Below are positions 1 through 5,125 of a stretch of DNA of 6,732 nt, piece after piece; position 1 is the stretch's first letter; each line of letters starts with the position of its first letter. The notes under the pieces are model-generated. The model did not search any database and was not told the origin of the DNA. It saw only the letters and a program-made list of their open reading frames with translations. The translations under genes were made by a program, and so were the position numbers. This DNA comes from UMGS363 sp964402055 (lineage in GTDB: Bacteria > Bacillota > Clostridia > Oscillospirales > Ruminococcaceae): positions 1-6,732 of the forward strand of contig CAYOAV010000084.1 of NCBI GenBank assembly GCA_964402055.1, given 5' to 3'.

Positions 1-37
1 TTGTCAGAGCGGTTACTCTTTTGCTTTCCTTTTTCAT
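1..37 (-). CDS. agrD: Probable AgrD autoinducing-peptide precursor, N-terminal 12 codons only (cut by window edge)
   Basis: An ATG at 37-35 is preceded by a strong ribosome site (CAGGAGG, about 7 nt upstream) and opens a frame reading MKKESKRVTALT before the window ends. It lies 54 nt after the agrB stop in the same direction, which is where agrD normally sits. Many Firmicute AgrD precursors begin with a short basic Met-Lys-Lys-x-Ser-Lys-like amphipathic leader, and this N-terminus fits. In such precursors the leader is followed by the thiolactone/lactone peptide core and an acidic C-terminal tail, which AgrB removes. Neither the core nor the tail is visible here, so the signal sequence cannot be predicted. 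The identification rests on position, ribosome site and leader style. It could be another small gene. Confidence 0.62.
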   Translation of the reverse strand, partial: MKKESKRVTALT

Positions 38-52
38 GCTTTTTTCCTCCTG
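38..52 (-). promoter_or_regulatory. Strong ribosome binding site for the probable agrD
   Basis: The minus strand reads CAGGAGGAAAAAAGC directly before the ATG at 37. The full GGAGG core with about 7 nt spacing decides the start of the truncated frame. It contrasts with agrB just upstream, which has no visible Shine-Dalgarno of its own. The precursor is therefore probably translated much more heavily than its processing protease. Confidence 0.75.
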
Positions 53-91
53 AGTATTTCTACTTTGGTAATACTGTAAAATTGTTGTATG

Positions 92-661
92 TTATTGTTT
101 GTTTTTGATAATACCTAATACCACCATAATTCCTTCCAATAACATAGACAACGAAATCGGGACAACAAATAAATCCAACTTTAATATTAAGAATATAAGC
201 AGTAATATTATTTCTGCCAGCCAGATGAATACTGTACGTTTTTTGAAAACTGTTTTTTCCACACTGTCTAACGGCTTGTTTTTATCTTCGATCGGAGCTG
301 CGCTTAGAATAACTATGCTTGAAACTGCAACAACAATAATGCAAATAAAATAAGGGATTTTTACAAATTTCATTACCGAAAGAGCAATTATCGTAATTGC
401 GACCGAACATAAATAACATCTTAACGAGGTTTTAGCGTGAAATCCTCCTGCATAAATTCTCAGCGGTATGTATGCAAACATAAAAATAAGGATTTCCGAT
501 ATCATACCATACAAAACACCTATTATAACAGTTGTCATAATATTTAGTACGATGCTGCAAATTTGCTCAACACCATATTGATATAACTCTTTATCTTCTT
601 CCTGAATCACAGACGTCATAATAAACAGATTGGTGACCATATTAGAGAAACGTGCAAACAT
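92..661 (-). CDS. agrB: AgrB-type membrane peptidase that processes and exports the autoinducing peptide
   Basis: AgrB is an integral membrane cysteine endopeptidase that cuts the C-terminal tail from AgrD and helps cyclise the peptide. This 189-residue protein has the usual family length and is mostly hydrophobic with several membrane segments. The signature GGFHAKTSLRC gives the catalytic pair His75 and Cys82, at the family spacing of seven residues (His77/Cys84 in S. aureus). The N-terminal EEDKELYQYG stretch is also typical. The ATG at 661 overlaps the TAA of a 23-codon ORF (TAATG) and has no convincing ribosome site, so translation is probably coupled to that ORF. The probable agrD follows after 54 nt. 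The expected agrC kinase and agrA regulator are not in view. Family assignment is very secure. Peptide specificity cannot be told. Confidence 0.95.
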   Translation of the reverse strand: MFARFSNMVTNLFIMTSVIQEEDKELYQYGVEQICSIVLNIMTTVIIGVLYGMISEILIFMFAYIPLRIYAGGFHAKTSLRCYLCSVAITIIALSVMKFVKIPYFICIIVVAVSSIVILSAAPIEDKNKPLDSVEKTVFKKRTVFIWLAEIILLLIFLILKLDLFVVPISLSMLLEGIMVVLGIIKNKQ

Positions 662-732
662 TATAACTTCTGCAGATTGGTTATTATAATGTACACCGGT
701 AAGTTGTAAACATTCTTAAAGATATTTTTCAT
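661..732 (-). CDS. 23-codon leader ORF overlapping the agrB start
   Basis: This short frame starts MKNIFKNVYN and ends TNLQKL. It has a GGAGGGG ribosome site at 745-739, 8 nt from its ATG at 732, and lies about 33 nt after the predicted transcription start, so it is the first translated unit of the agr operon. Its stop TAA (663-661) shares a base with the agrB ATG, a layout that usually means translational coupling. The peptide is basic (four Lys, no acidic residues), with a hydrophobic Val-Tyr-Ile-Ile-Ile middle part. It does not look like an AgrD precursor: there is no Cys/Ser-led core and no acidic tail. It may act only as a coupling leader, or be a small amphipathic membrane peptide. I do not recognise it. 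Confidence 0.6.
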   Translation of the reverse strand: MKNIFKNVYNLPVYIIITNLQKL

Positions 733-771
733 TCACTGCCCCTCCGTTTCTATATATTTTTCGGTGTTTTT

Positions 772-800
772 AGTATATCACATTGGTTAAGGATGCGCAA
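772..800 (-). promoter_or_regulatory. Promoter of the leader-agrB-agrD operon
   Basis: On the minus strand the -35 hexamer TTGCGC (800-795) and the -10 hexamer TATACT (777-772) are separated by exactly 17 bp. The start site would be near 765, giving a 5' leader of about 33 nt to the first ATG at 732. The -35 is poor (3/6 to consensus) while the -10 is good, as expected of an activator-dependent promoter. It matches the promoter at 2904-2932 in spacing and upstream repeats. Confidence 0.78.
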
Positions 801-804
801 AATG

Positions 805-836
805 ATGCAGTGAATTATTGACTCTTTTGCAGGGAA
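805..836 (-). promoter_or_regulatory. Tandem direct repeats upstream of the agr promoter: candidate AgrA/LytTR-type operator
   Basis: Two related 10-mers lie on the minus strand: TTCCCTGCAA (836-827) and TTCACTGCAT (814-805). Their starts are 22 bp apart, close to two helical turns, so a dimer could bind one face. The second copy starts 14 bp before the -35. LytTR-domain response regulators such as AgrA and ComE typically bind paired short repeats with about this period just upstream of a weak -35. Assignment to an AgrA-like protein is inference, as no regulator gene is in the window. The matching pair at 2937-2968 is the main support. Confidence 0.7.
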
Positions 837-943
837 CCAATATTTTCTCATAAAAATGAAAACTTAGTGCGATATATATAGCTATGGTCGCATTTTATCA
901 ATTACAATTTTTATATGCTAATAACATGCTTTAACAAACAAAT

Positions 944-970
944 GAATCCCCCAAAAAATTTGAGGGATTC
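944..970 (-). terminator. Intrinsic terminator of the amidase operon
   Basis: GAATCCC (944-950) pairs with GGGATTC (964-970). The stem can extend inward through CAAA/TTTG past one mismatch. On the minus strand the hairpin is followed by the T-rich ATTTGTTTGTT. It begins about 45 nt after the amidase stop codon and separates that operon from the agr promoter. Confidence 0.75.
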
Positions 971-1015
971 GAGGAAAATTATAAAACATACAAAGAATAA
1001 TTATAATCGTCTTAT

Positions 1016-2368
1016 TTACGATTGTTCAACAGAATAATATCCCCTGTATATATAACTTCTTGCAAAAGAGTCAATGGACGTTGATGTAGCATACGAAGAT
1101 ACAGTTTGGTAAGCACTATTGGTTGGCGAAGTGTGCGCTGCAATTTTTACATTTGATTTTGTTCTTGAACCCGCAGTTCCTGTCACCTCAGTTACAAACA
1201 TTGCATGATCTAATGTGCTTTCAGCTGGGGCACCATCCCAATCAACAGAAAGGACATTTCCAACTTCCGCATTTTGAATGCCTTTACTGTACATAGTATT
1301 TCCAAATGGTCCTTCAGAAGTTGTTTTGCTTACACGCATAAGTTTAGCAAAGCCTTTAACATTGTCCCATGGCCAATTTAAATAATAGTCGCTATAATAT
1401 GTAGTACATTGATTCCTACACCAAACATTAAATGCATCTGAACCAACTCTTGATGTTGACACAGCAGGAAGAGATGTTGTACTTGTTCCACTTCCACCTA
1501 ATCCAGCCCAAACGCATTGTGACGAGAAGTTCTGGCAATCATTACCTTCAGTAAAACCGAATACTGTATTAGAAGTGTCAGAATAATGATTCTTTGCATA
1601 CTCAACAGCTTTAGAAGTGTCATAAGTCCATTGATATAGGGTTGTGGCAGTAGTCTCAATATCATATTCTTTTTCATCCATTAAATCATCTGATTCTGCA
1701 GGAATAGAATATGATGCATCCAATAATTGTTGTTTTACATCAATAGAGGCATAATCAAAAGAATCATTAGTTTCCCAAGGATCATTTGTTGTTATACCAA
1801 TAATCTCCCAACTATTATTTATGTTTGAAAGTGTGAAAGTATATTCCCGTCGTCTAAAACTTTCGTCGCTAAAACCATCTGTGATAAAGTACGTATAAGA
1901 TTCTACCACCGCAGCAGTCGCAATGTTGCCGTTAATAGTTATAGTTGAAGAATCGAATTCAATGTTATCGCTTGTTATAGTCCATCCCATCTCATCATAA
2001 AGAGCAGAAAGATAATCATACTCAGATTGTCTAAACTGTAATTGTTGAGACAATTGGGAATTGTCTGAAATACTTGATGTAAACACCTTACTTGAATATG
2101 CTTCAGGTTTGCGGACATAAGCTCTCGACGAAGCAATAAATGCTTTACAAATATTATCGATTTGTGCAGTGTCATCTATCCCTCTTGCCATATTTATGCG
2201 CATATTTTGATAATCAGCTTGCGACAATGTTAAAGTGTCAAAACTGTTTGGCATAGATTTAATACCAACAGAAATATACTCATTGTCATCACAAATTGCA
2301 TTTGAAACTATTCCACTTCCTGAAAGTAATGAAACTGCGGTTAAAATAGAAATAATTTGCTTTTTCAT
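1016..2368 (-). CDS. Secreted Amidase_6-type putative cell-wall amidase with N-terminal accessory domain
   Basis: I take the ATG at 2368 (450 aa), because TAGGAGGAAATTAA lies directly upstream; a longer start at 2416 has no such site. Residues 1-25 form a signal peptide (MKK, hydrophobic core, Ser-Asn-Ala, cleavage near Ala25), and no anchor is seen. Residues about 65-200 form an accessory region ending in a beta-rich stretch with NNSWEIIGI. Residues about 245-445 match the putative amidase domain (Amidase_6): Tyr/Ala-rich YDTSKAVEYAKNHY, then GNDCQNFSSQC with likely nucleophile Cys278, then DHAMFVTEV with His388, and AAHTS with His412. This is the NlpC/P60-like Cys-His pattern, suggesting hydrolysis of a peptidoglycan amide bond outside the cell; the substrate is not shown. 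It starts 13 nt after the stop of the small membrane protein gene, in one operon. That promoter carries quorum-type repeats, so production is probably density dependent. Confidence 0.87.
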   Translation of the reverse strand: MKKQIISILTAVSLLSGSGIVSNAICDDNEYISVGIKSMPNSFDTLTLSQADYQNMRINMARGIDDTAQIDNICKAFIASSRAYVRKPEAYSSKVFTSSISDNSQLSQQLQFRQSEYDYLSALYDEMGWTITSDNIEFDSSTITINGNIATAAVVESYTYFITDGFSDESFRRREYTFTLSNINNSWEIIGITTNDPWETNDSFDYASIDVKQQLLDASYSIPAESDDLMDEKEYDIETTATTLYQWTYDTSKAVEYAKNHYSDTSNTVFGFTEGNDCQNFSSQCVWAGLGGSGTSTTSLPAVSTSRVGSDAFNVWCRNQCTTYYSDYYLNWPWDNVKGFAKLMRVSKTTSEGPFGNTMYSKGIQNAEVGNVLSVDWDGAPAESTLDHAMFVTEVTGTAGSRTKSNVKIAAHTSPTNSAYQTVSSYATSTSIDSFARSYIYRGYYSVEQS

Positions 2369-2381
2369 TTTTAATTTCCTC

Positions 2382-2855
2382 CTATTTTGGAATATTAGTA
2401 ATATGTGGACTGGCAATATCTATAATCTCCCAATCTTCTGAAGAATCATCTTTAATCAAATAAAAGTATTGTTCTGTATATCCATCATCAATGAATGTCT
2501 TTGAGTGATCATACTCTATGTAGTATATCGTTTTTATGGCTATCAAATCATCCAATACCTCATTAGACCACCTTCTTTCTTTAGCTAATTCACTTTCTTT
2601 GTAAGTATTGATAATTCTTTCAGATTCGTTTGGGTCGATCTCTATGCTAATAATTTCAAAATCAAGAGTATATTCCTTGCTGGCAATATTATTTAATTCA
2701 GACTTTACTACACTTATTGCGTTAGAATTACTTATTTGACCTTTAGAAACAAGTATTCCAAATTTGCATAATAACACACATGCAATTATCACAGCTATAA
2801 CTATAAAAAAAAAGTTTTTAAATAACTTTTTTAGGTTATATCTGAATTTATACAT
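2382..2855 (-). CDS. Small membrane-anchored extracytoplasmic protein, function unknown
   Basis: The ATG at 2855 is preferred (157 aa), because AAGGTGA lies 5 nt upstream; a TTG at 2879 would add eight residues without a ribosome site. A basic N-terminus (MYKFRYNLKKLFKN) is followed by one membrane segment at about residues 14-36. The remaining 120 residues would lie outside the cell as a charged alpha/beta domain. Its end, a YYIEYDH strand, an acidic turn and DWEIIDIA, resembles in layout the end of the accessory domain of the downstream amidase (SYTYFITD ... SWEIIGIT), so both may be NTF2-like folds. That is inference from pattern only. It is the first gene of a two-gene operon, 13 nt before the amidase, and could be a partner, inhibitor or tether of that enzyme. 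I do not recognise the family. Confidence 0.82.
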   Translation of the reverse strand: MYKFRYNLKKLFKNFFFIVIAVIIACVLLCKFGILVSKGQISNSNAISVVKSELNNIASKEYTLDFEIISIEIDPNESERIINTYKESELAKERRWSNEVLDDLIAIKTIYYIEYDHSKTFIDDGYTEQYFYLIKDDSSEDWEIIDIASPHITNIPK

Positions 2856-2903
2856 ATAAATCACCTTATTAACCACCAAAAATATTCTTTATACCATAAA
2901 ATA

Positions 2904-2932
2904 ATTATACTGCATTTCTTGACATTGTGCGA
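2904..2932 (-). promoter_or_regulatory. Promoter of the membrane protein-amidase operon
   Basis: The minus strand has a weak -35, TCGCAC (2932-2927), a 17-bp spacer and a perfect -10, TATAAT (2909-2904). The start site would be near 2897, about 42 nt before the ATG at 2855. Spacer length and distance to the upstream repeats are identical to those of the agr promoter at 772-800. Confidence 0.78.
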
Positions 2933-2936
2933 AATG

Positions 2937-2968
2937 ATGTAGTAAACTATGAACTATTATGCAGTGAA
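2937..2968 (-). promoter_or_regulatory. Tandem direct repeats upstream of the amidase operon: same candidate quorum operator as at agr
   Basis: TTCACTGCAT (2968-2959) and TTTACTACAT (2946-2937) have starts 22 bp apart, with the second 14 bp before the -35. The first copy is identical to the promoter-proximal agr repeat (814-805). From the second copy through the -35, 17 of 21 bases match between the two promoters, and the surrounding sequence is unrelated. This points to one shared activator. Confidence 0.72.
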
Positions 2969-3325
2969 TTAAAATTTTTTAGAAAATGTACTATAAAACA
3001 AATTTTGAAATTGACATAAAGTAATATTCTCGGTGATAAAGCCTATGGTACAGAAAGAACCAAGAACTTACATTACTGAACAAAATACACCATTCCACCA
3101 AGAGAAAATAACCCTGACTCCGTGGTATTATGATTATTGGCCGTACAGACCCTTTGACGGGTACCATCTATCAGTTGTGCGGTCATACAATGAATGCCTT
3201 AACCTGTTTATGATCGGATAAGCTTACAATGATGATACATCTATCCAATTTTGCTTTTATATTACCCTATCAATGATTTCTTAATTCGTCAATACTTTTG
3301 ACACAACCTGCGAGTTTTAGGCACG
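2969..3325. other. Intergenic stretch, no convincing gene
   Basis: Between the amidase promoter and the terminator of the next upstream gene I see no supportable gene. It holds an AT-rich upstream flank (2969-3030, with A/T runs at 2970-2983), a doubtful plus-strand frame at 3033-3221 of visibly higher GC, and an ordinary AT-rich stretch at 3222-3325. The plus-strand frame starts with GTG, lacks a ribosome site and gives 62 residues rich in Trp and Tyr (one segment reads LTPWYYDYWPYRPFDGYHL). It could be a remnant of a lost gene or chance. I recognise no family in any frame. Confidence 0.45.
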
Positions 3326-3333
3326 AAAATAAA

Positions 3334-3354
3334 AAGGTGCAGCAACTGCACCTT
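3334..3354 (-). terminator. Intrinsic terminator of the 363-residue lipoprotein gene
   Basis: AAGGTGCAG (3334-3342) and CTGCACCTT (3346-3354) form a perfect 9-bp stem with a 3-nt loop. Read on the minus strand, it is followed by TTTATTTTCG, a typical U-rich tail. It lies about 122 nt after the stop codon at 3477. Confidence 0.85.
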
Positions 3355-3476
3355 CTTAACAAGTAACAAAATATGAACTTCATTTGCAAATACAACTTCA
3401 AAACATACCCAAATATATTCACTATCTTATCAGCAATACATCATAAAACATGAACATAACTGTCCATTTCTAATAA

Positions 3477-4568
3477 TTAATACATATTCCAATTCGGTTC
3501 ATATCCATAATCCTCAATCAGTTCTGTTCCTGTAAGTTGAATTGAATCATTAATATAAGTAAAATAGTAGCGCATTTTTTTAGCAGGAGTGAGATAAACA
3601 TAATCCGCAAAATAGACCATATCAATATAGCTGTCAGTTTGCTCGGTTATTACAGCATAAACTGTCGTCATGTCCCATACTTTCCATAATCGGTCACCAC
3701 CCAATCCTATAAAATTTTTGTCCCACGAATAATCGGTTATTCCCAAATATTTAGAAATAATAGTATTTACATCCTCTTTACTGTAATAAATATCTCCATA
3801 CTCATTGATGATTTGCGGCGTAACTTCATCCGCAATGCGAACAAATGCCCTAATTCCATCTACAAAAGCCACGTCATTCATGTTAAAACAATATTTGCTT
3901 ATGTCGTTTACTGTTTCAAAACAGTTAAATGAATATGAGAATACATACCCTAATTGAGCAGCTTCGTTCTCTGAATTTTCTGAATAAATTCTCACATCCG
4001 AATAAATGTCACGCAAAAAATACATACAATTGTTTAAATTATCTCCGTAGAGCATAATTTTCCACTGTGACCGTCCCAGTTGAAAACACATATTGTTGCT
4101 TTTTGACACGCCTATCTCAATATTAAAAACAGCCGTTTTACAACAATACAGCTCGTGTTCTTCCGTCACTGAAAAATCAAGAATTTCATAATCAGTAAAA
4201 TCAACATTATTTAAATAGCCATCATAGCTATATATGTATTGCTGCAAAGTATCTGCATCTTTTTGTATAAACGAGTTCATCATTTCATCAAGTCTCATTA
4301 CCGCCAGTTCTTCCAAAGTAATATTGCTATCTGTACCGGTTTCCGTATCATTAGAGGATTTTTCCAAGGTTTTGGCAGTTTCAGTAATACTTGAAATATT
4401 TATACTGGTTGACATACTTGTTAAAGATTCGGATTTGTATTTGATAACACCGCCATTATAATCGTTGAACGCACTATTAGCATTATTTTCAACAGCATCA
4501 TTATTTTGAATTGAACATGAACAAAGCATGCATAAAAACAAAGCACAAGCGATCTTCACTTTTTTCAT
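3477..4568 (-). CDS. Putative lipoprotein, function unknown (363 aa)
   Basis: A lipoprotein signal peptide is clear: MKKVKIACALFLCML, then a lipobox-like LCSC with lipidated Cys18, though Cys at the -2 position is unusual. Residues about 20-75 are an Asn/Ser/Thr-rich linker, typical of anchored Gram-positive lipoproteins. Residues about 85-180 start with an acidic helix (LEELAVMRLDEMMNSFIQKD) followed by strands ending in SQWKIMLYG, which is reminiscent of NTF2-like or DUF4878-type extracytoplasmic domains. A second alpha/beta region fills about 200-363. I recognise no enzyme motif. The ATG at 4568 has GAAAGG 8 nt upstream. It appears to be a single-gene unit: its own terminator lies at 3334-3354, and upstream comes a MITE-like element that starts only 33 bp before the ATG. 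No clear promoter is visible between element and gene, so its promoter may lie inside the element or have been displaced. Confidence 0.82.
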   Translation of the reverse strand: MKKVKIACALFLCMLCSCSIQNNDAVENNANSAFNDYNGGVIKYKSESLTSMSTSINISSITETAKTLEKSSNDTETGTDSNITLEELAVMRLDEMMNSFIQKDADTLQQYIYSYDGYLNNVDFTDYEILDFSVTEEHELYCCKTAVFNIEIGVSKSNNMCFQLGRSQWKIMLYGDNLNNCMYFLRDIYSDVRIYSENSENEAAQLGYVFSYSFNCFETVNDISKYCFNMNDVAFVDGIRAFVRIADEVTPQIINEYGDIYYSKEDVNTIISKYLGITDYSWDKNFIGLGGDRLWKVWDMTTVYAVITEQTDSYIDMVYFADYVYLTPAKKMRYYFTYINDSIQLTGTELIEDYGYEPNWNMY

Positions 4569-4597
4569 AACATAAGCCTTTCTGTTTTACAAAAACA

Positions 4598-4776
4598 TAA
4601 AGGTCACCTCTAAAAACCACCGGCTAAAGCCTTAGCACCTCATCCGCTTGCAATTTTTTCGTCATCTTGCACATAAATTTCTTGACATACGATAATATGT
4701 CAAGAAATTTCTATACAATCTGACGAAAAATCTGACTGCGCATCTAAGGCACTATGGTTTTTAGAGGTGACCTAAA
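4598..4776. mobile_element. MITE-like element, 171 bp, with 18-bp terminal inverted repeats and possible TAAA target duplication
   Basis: GGTCACCTCTAAAAACCA (4602-4619) is repeated exactly inverted at 4755-4772. Inside, the halves remain partly complementary: CCTTAG-type blocks, TTTTTCGTCA-type blocks, and a perfect central hairpin at 4675-4710. The element is bounded on both sides by TAAA (4598-4601 and 4773-4776), a candidate 4-bp target duplication, although one of these bases also extends the inverted repeat. It has no coding capacity, so any movement would need a transposase in trans. I cannot name the parent insertion sequence. It sits 33 bp upstream of the lipoprotein start at 4568. 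Confidence 0.72.
4675..4710. repeat. Perfect 15-bp inverted repeat at the centre of the MITE-like element
   Basis: AAATTTCTTGACATA and its exact reverse complement flank a 6-base centre (CGATAA). Each arm carries TTGACA, a consensus -35 hexamer, one on each strand, but I find no -10 at proper spacing. In RNA it would form a stable hairpin without a U tail. Confidence 0.75.
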
Positions 4777-4791
4777 GTAATATTTTTAATT

Positions 4792-4839
4792 AGGGCAGAA
4801 AATAATATATTATGCCTATGATAATATTTTTTCTGCCCT
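4792..4839 (-). terminator. Inverted repeat after the 43-codon gene, probable terminator
   Basis: AGGGCAGAAAA (4792-4802) pairs with TTTTCTGCCCT (4829-4839), and AT-rich inner bases can extend the stem. It begins 19 nt after the stop of the small gene. The sequence after the stem is AT-rich rather than a clean U run on the minus strand (TAATTAAAAATATT), but T-rich on the plus strand, so it may work better in that direction. Confidence 0.55.
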
Positions 4840-4858
4840 GATTTTTATTGTTTTACTT

Positions 4859-4990
4859 TTATTTTGTGTTTTTTAAAATGTTTTTATCATACTCTAAACA
4901 ATCATCACAAGGTGAATCACCATAGCCATCATTATTTGTATCTTTGCCGGTACAAATATCTTGAATTTTAAAAGGAATGTTCATAAACAT
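4859..4990 (-). CDS. Small 43-residue protein with a calcium-binding-like Asp loop and CxxC
   Basis: An ATG at 4990 has AAAGGTG 7 nt upstream, and the frame closes with TAA at 4861-4859, shortly before a hairpin. The product begins MFMNIPFKIQDICTG, carries DTNNDGYGD (residues 17-25, the DxNxDGxxD pattern of EF-hand-like and thrombospondin type 3 calcium loops), then SPCDDC (Cys28, Cys31), and ends with a Lys/Asn-rich tail. There is no signal peptide. Loops of this kind also occur in the M23-type protein encoded upstream in this window (DSDGDGLLD). The peptide may therefore be a leftover 3' piece of a repeat-bearing surface protein, but the ribosome site and hairpin suggest it is expressed. 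Function unknown. Confidence 0.55.
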   Translation of the reverse strand: MFMNIPFKIQDICTGKDTNNDGYGDSPCDDCLEYDKNILKNTK

Positions 4991-5034
4991 ACTTTTACAC
5001 CTTTATATAAAGATTATGAAATTCATTCATAGGC

Positions 5035-5079
5035 AAACCCGTTCGTTACAAACATAACTGTTCTGTAATGAACGGGTTT
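5035..5079 (-). terminator. Strong hairpin terminating the M23-type/lipoprotein operon
   Basis: A 16-bp stem with one mismatched or wobble pair is formed by AAACCCGTTCGTTACA (5035-5050) and TGTAATGAACGGGTTT (5064-5079), with a 13-nt loop. It lies 46 nt after the lipoprotein stop at 5126. The U tail on the minus strand is short (GGGTTTGCC), so it may also act as a 3' stabiliser. Confidence 0.65.
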
Positions 5080-5125
5080 ATTAATAGCATAACAGGTATG
5101 ATTTTCAATGCCATTATGTAATAAT

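Noticed and set aside
99..353. Plus-strand frame of 84 codons
   Set aside because: It lies opposite agrB, whose family match is certain; no ribosome site, and its composition mirrors the antisense of membrane-protein codons.
868..892. Small imperfect palindrome TGCGA...TCGCA around ATAGCTAT
   Set aside because: Only five outer pairs plus a short inner palindrome, in very AT-rich DNA; too weak to call an operator, though it lies about 30 bp upstream of the agr repeats.
1975..2175. Minus-strand frame of 66 codons inside the amidase gene
   Set aside because: It is an alternate frame within a well-supported gene, with no ribosome site or recognisable product.
2369..2416. Longer amidase start adding 16 residues (MPVHILLIFQ...)
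   Set aside because: It would overlap the preceding gene, lacks a ribosome site and would bury the signal peptide; the ATG at 2368 has a perfect GGAGG.
2235..2441. Plus-strand frame of 68 codons
   Set aside because: Antisense to the amidase signal region and the end of the membrane protein gene; shadow frame.
4234..4461. Plus-strand frame of 75 codons
   Set aside because: Antisense to the Ser/Thr-rich linker of the lipoprotein gene, where Ser/Thr codons give open reverse frames.
4675..4710. CRISPR repeat or outward promoters from the TTGACA-bearing arms
   Set aside because: There is only one copy, so no array. No -10 hexamer is found at 16-18 bp from either TTGACA.
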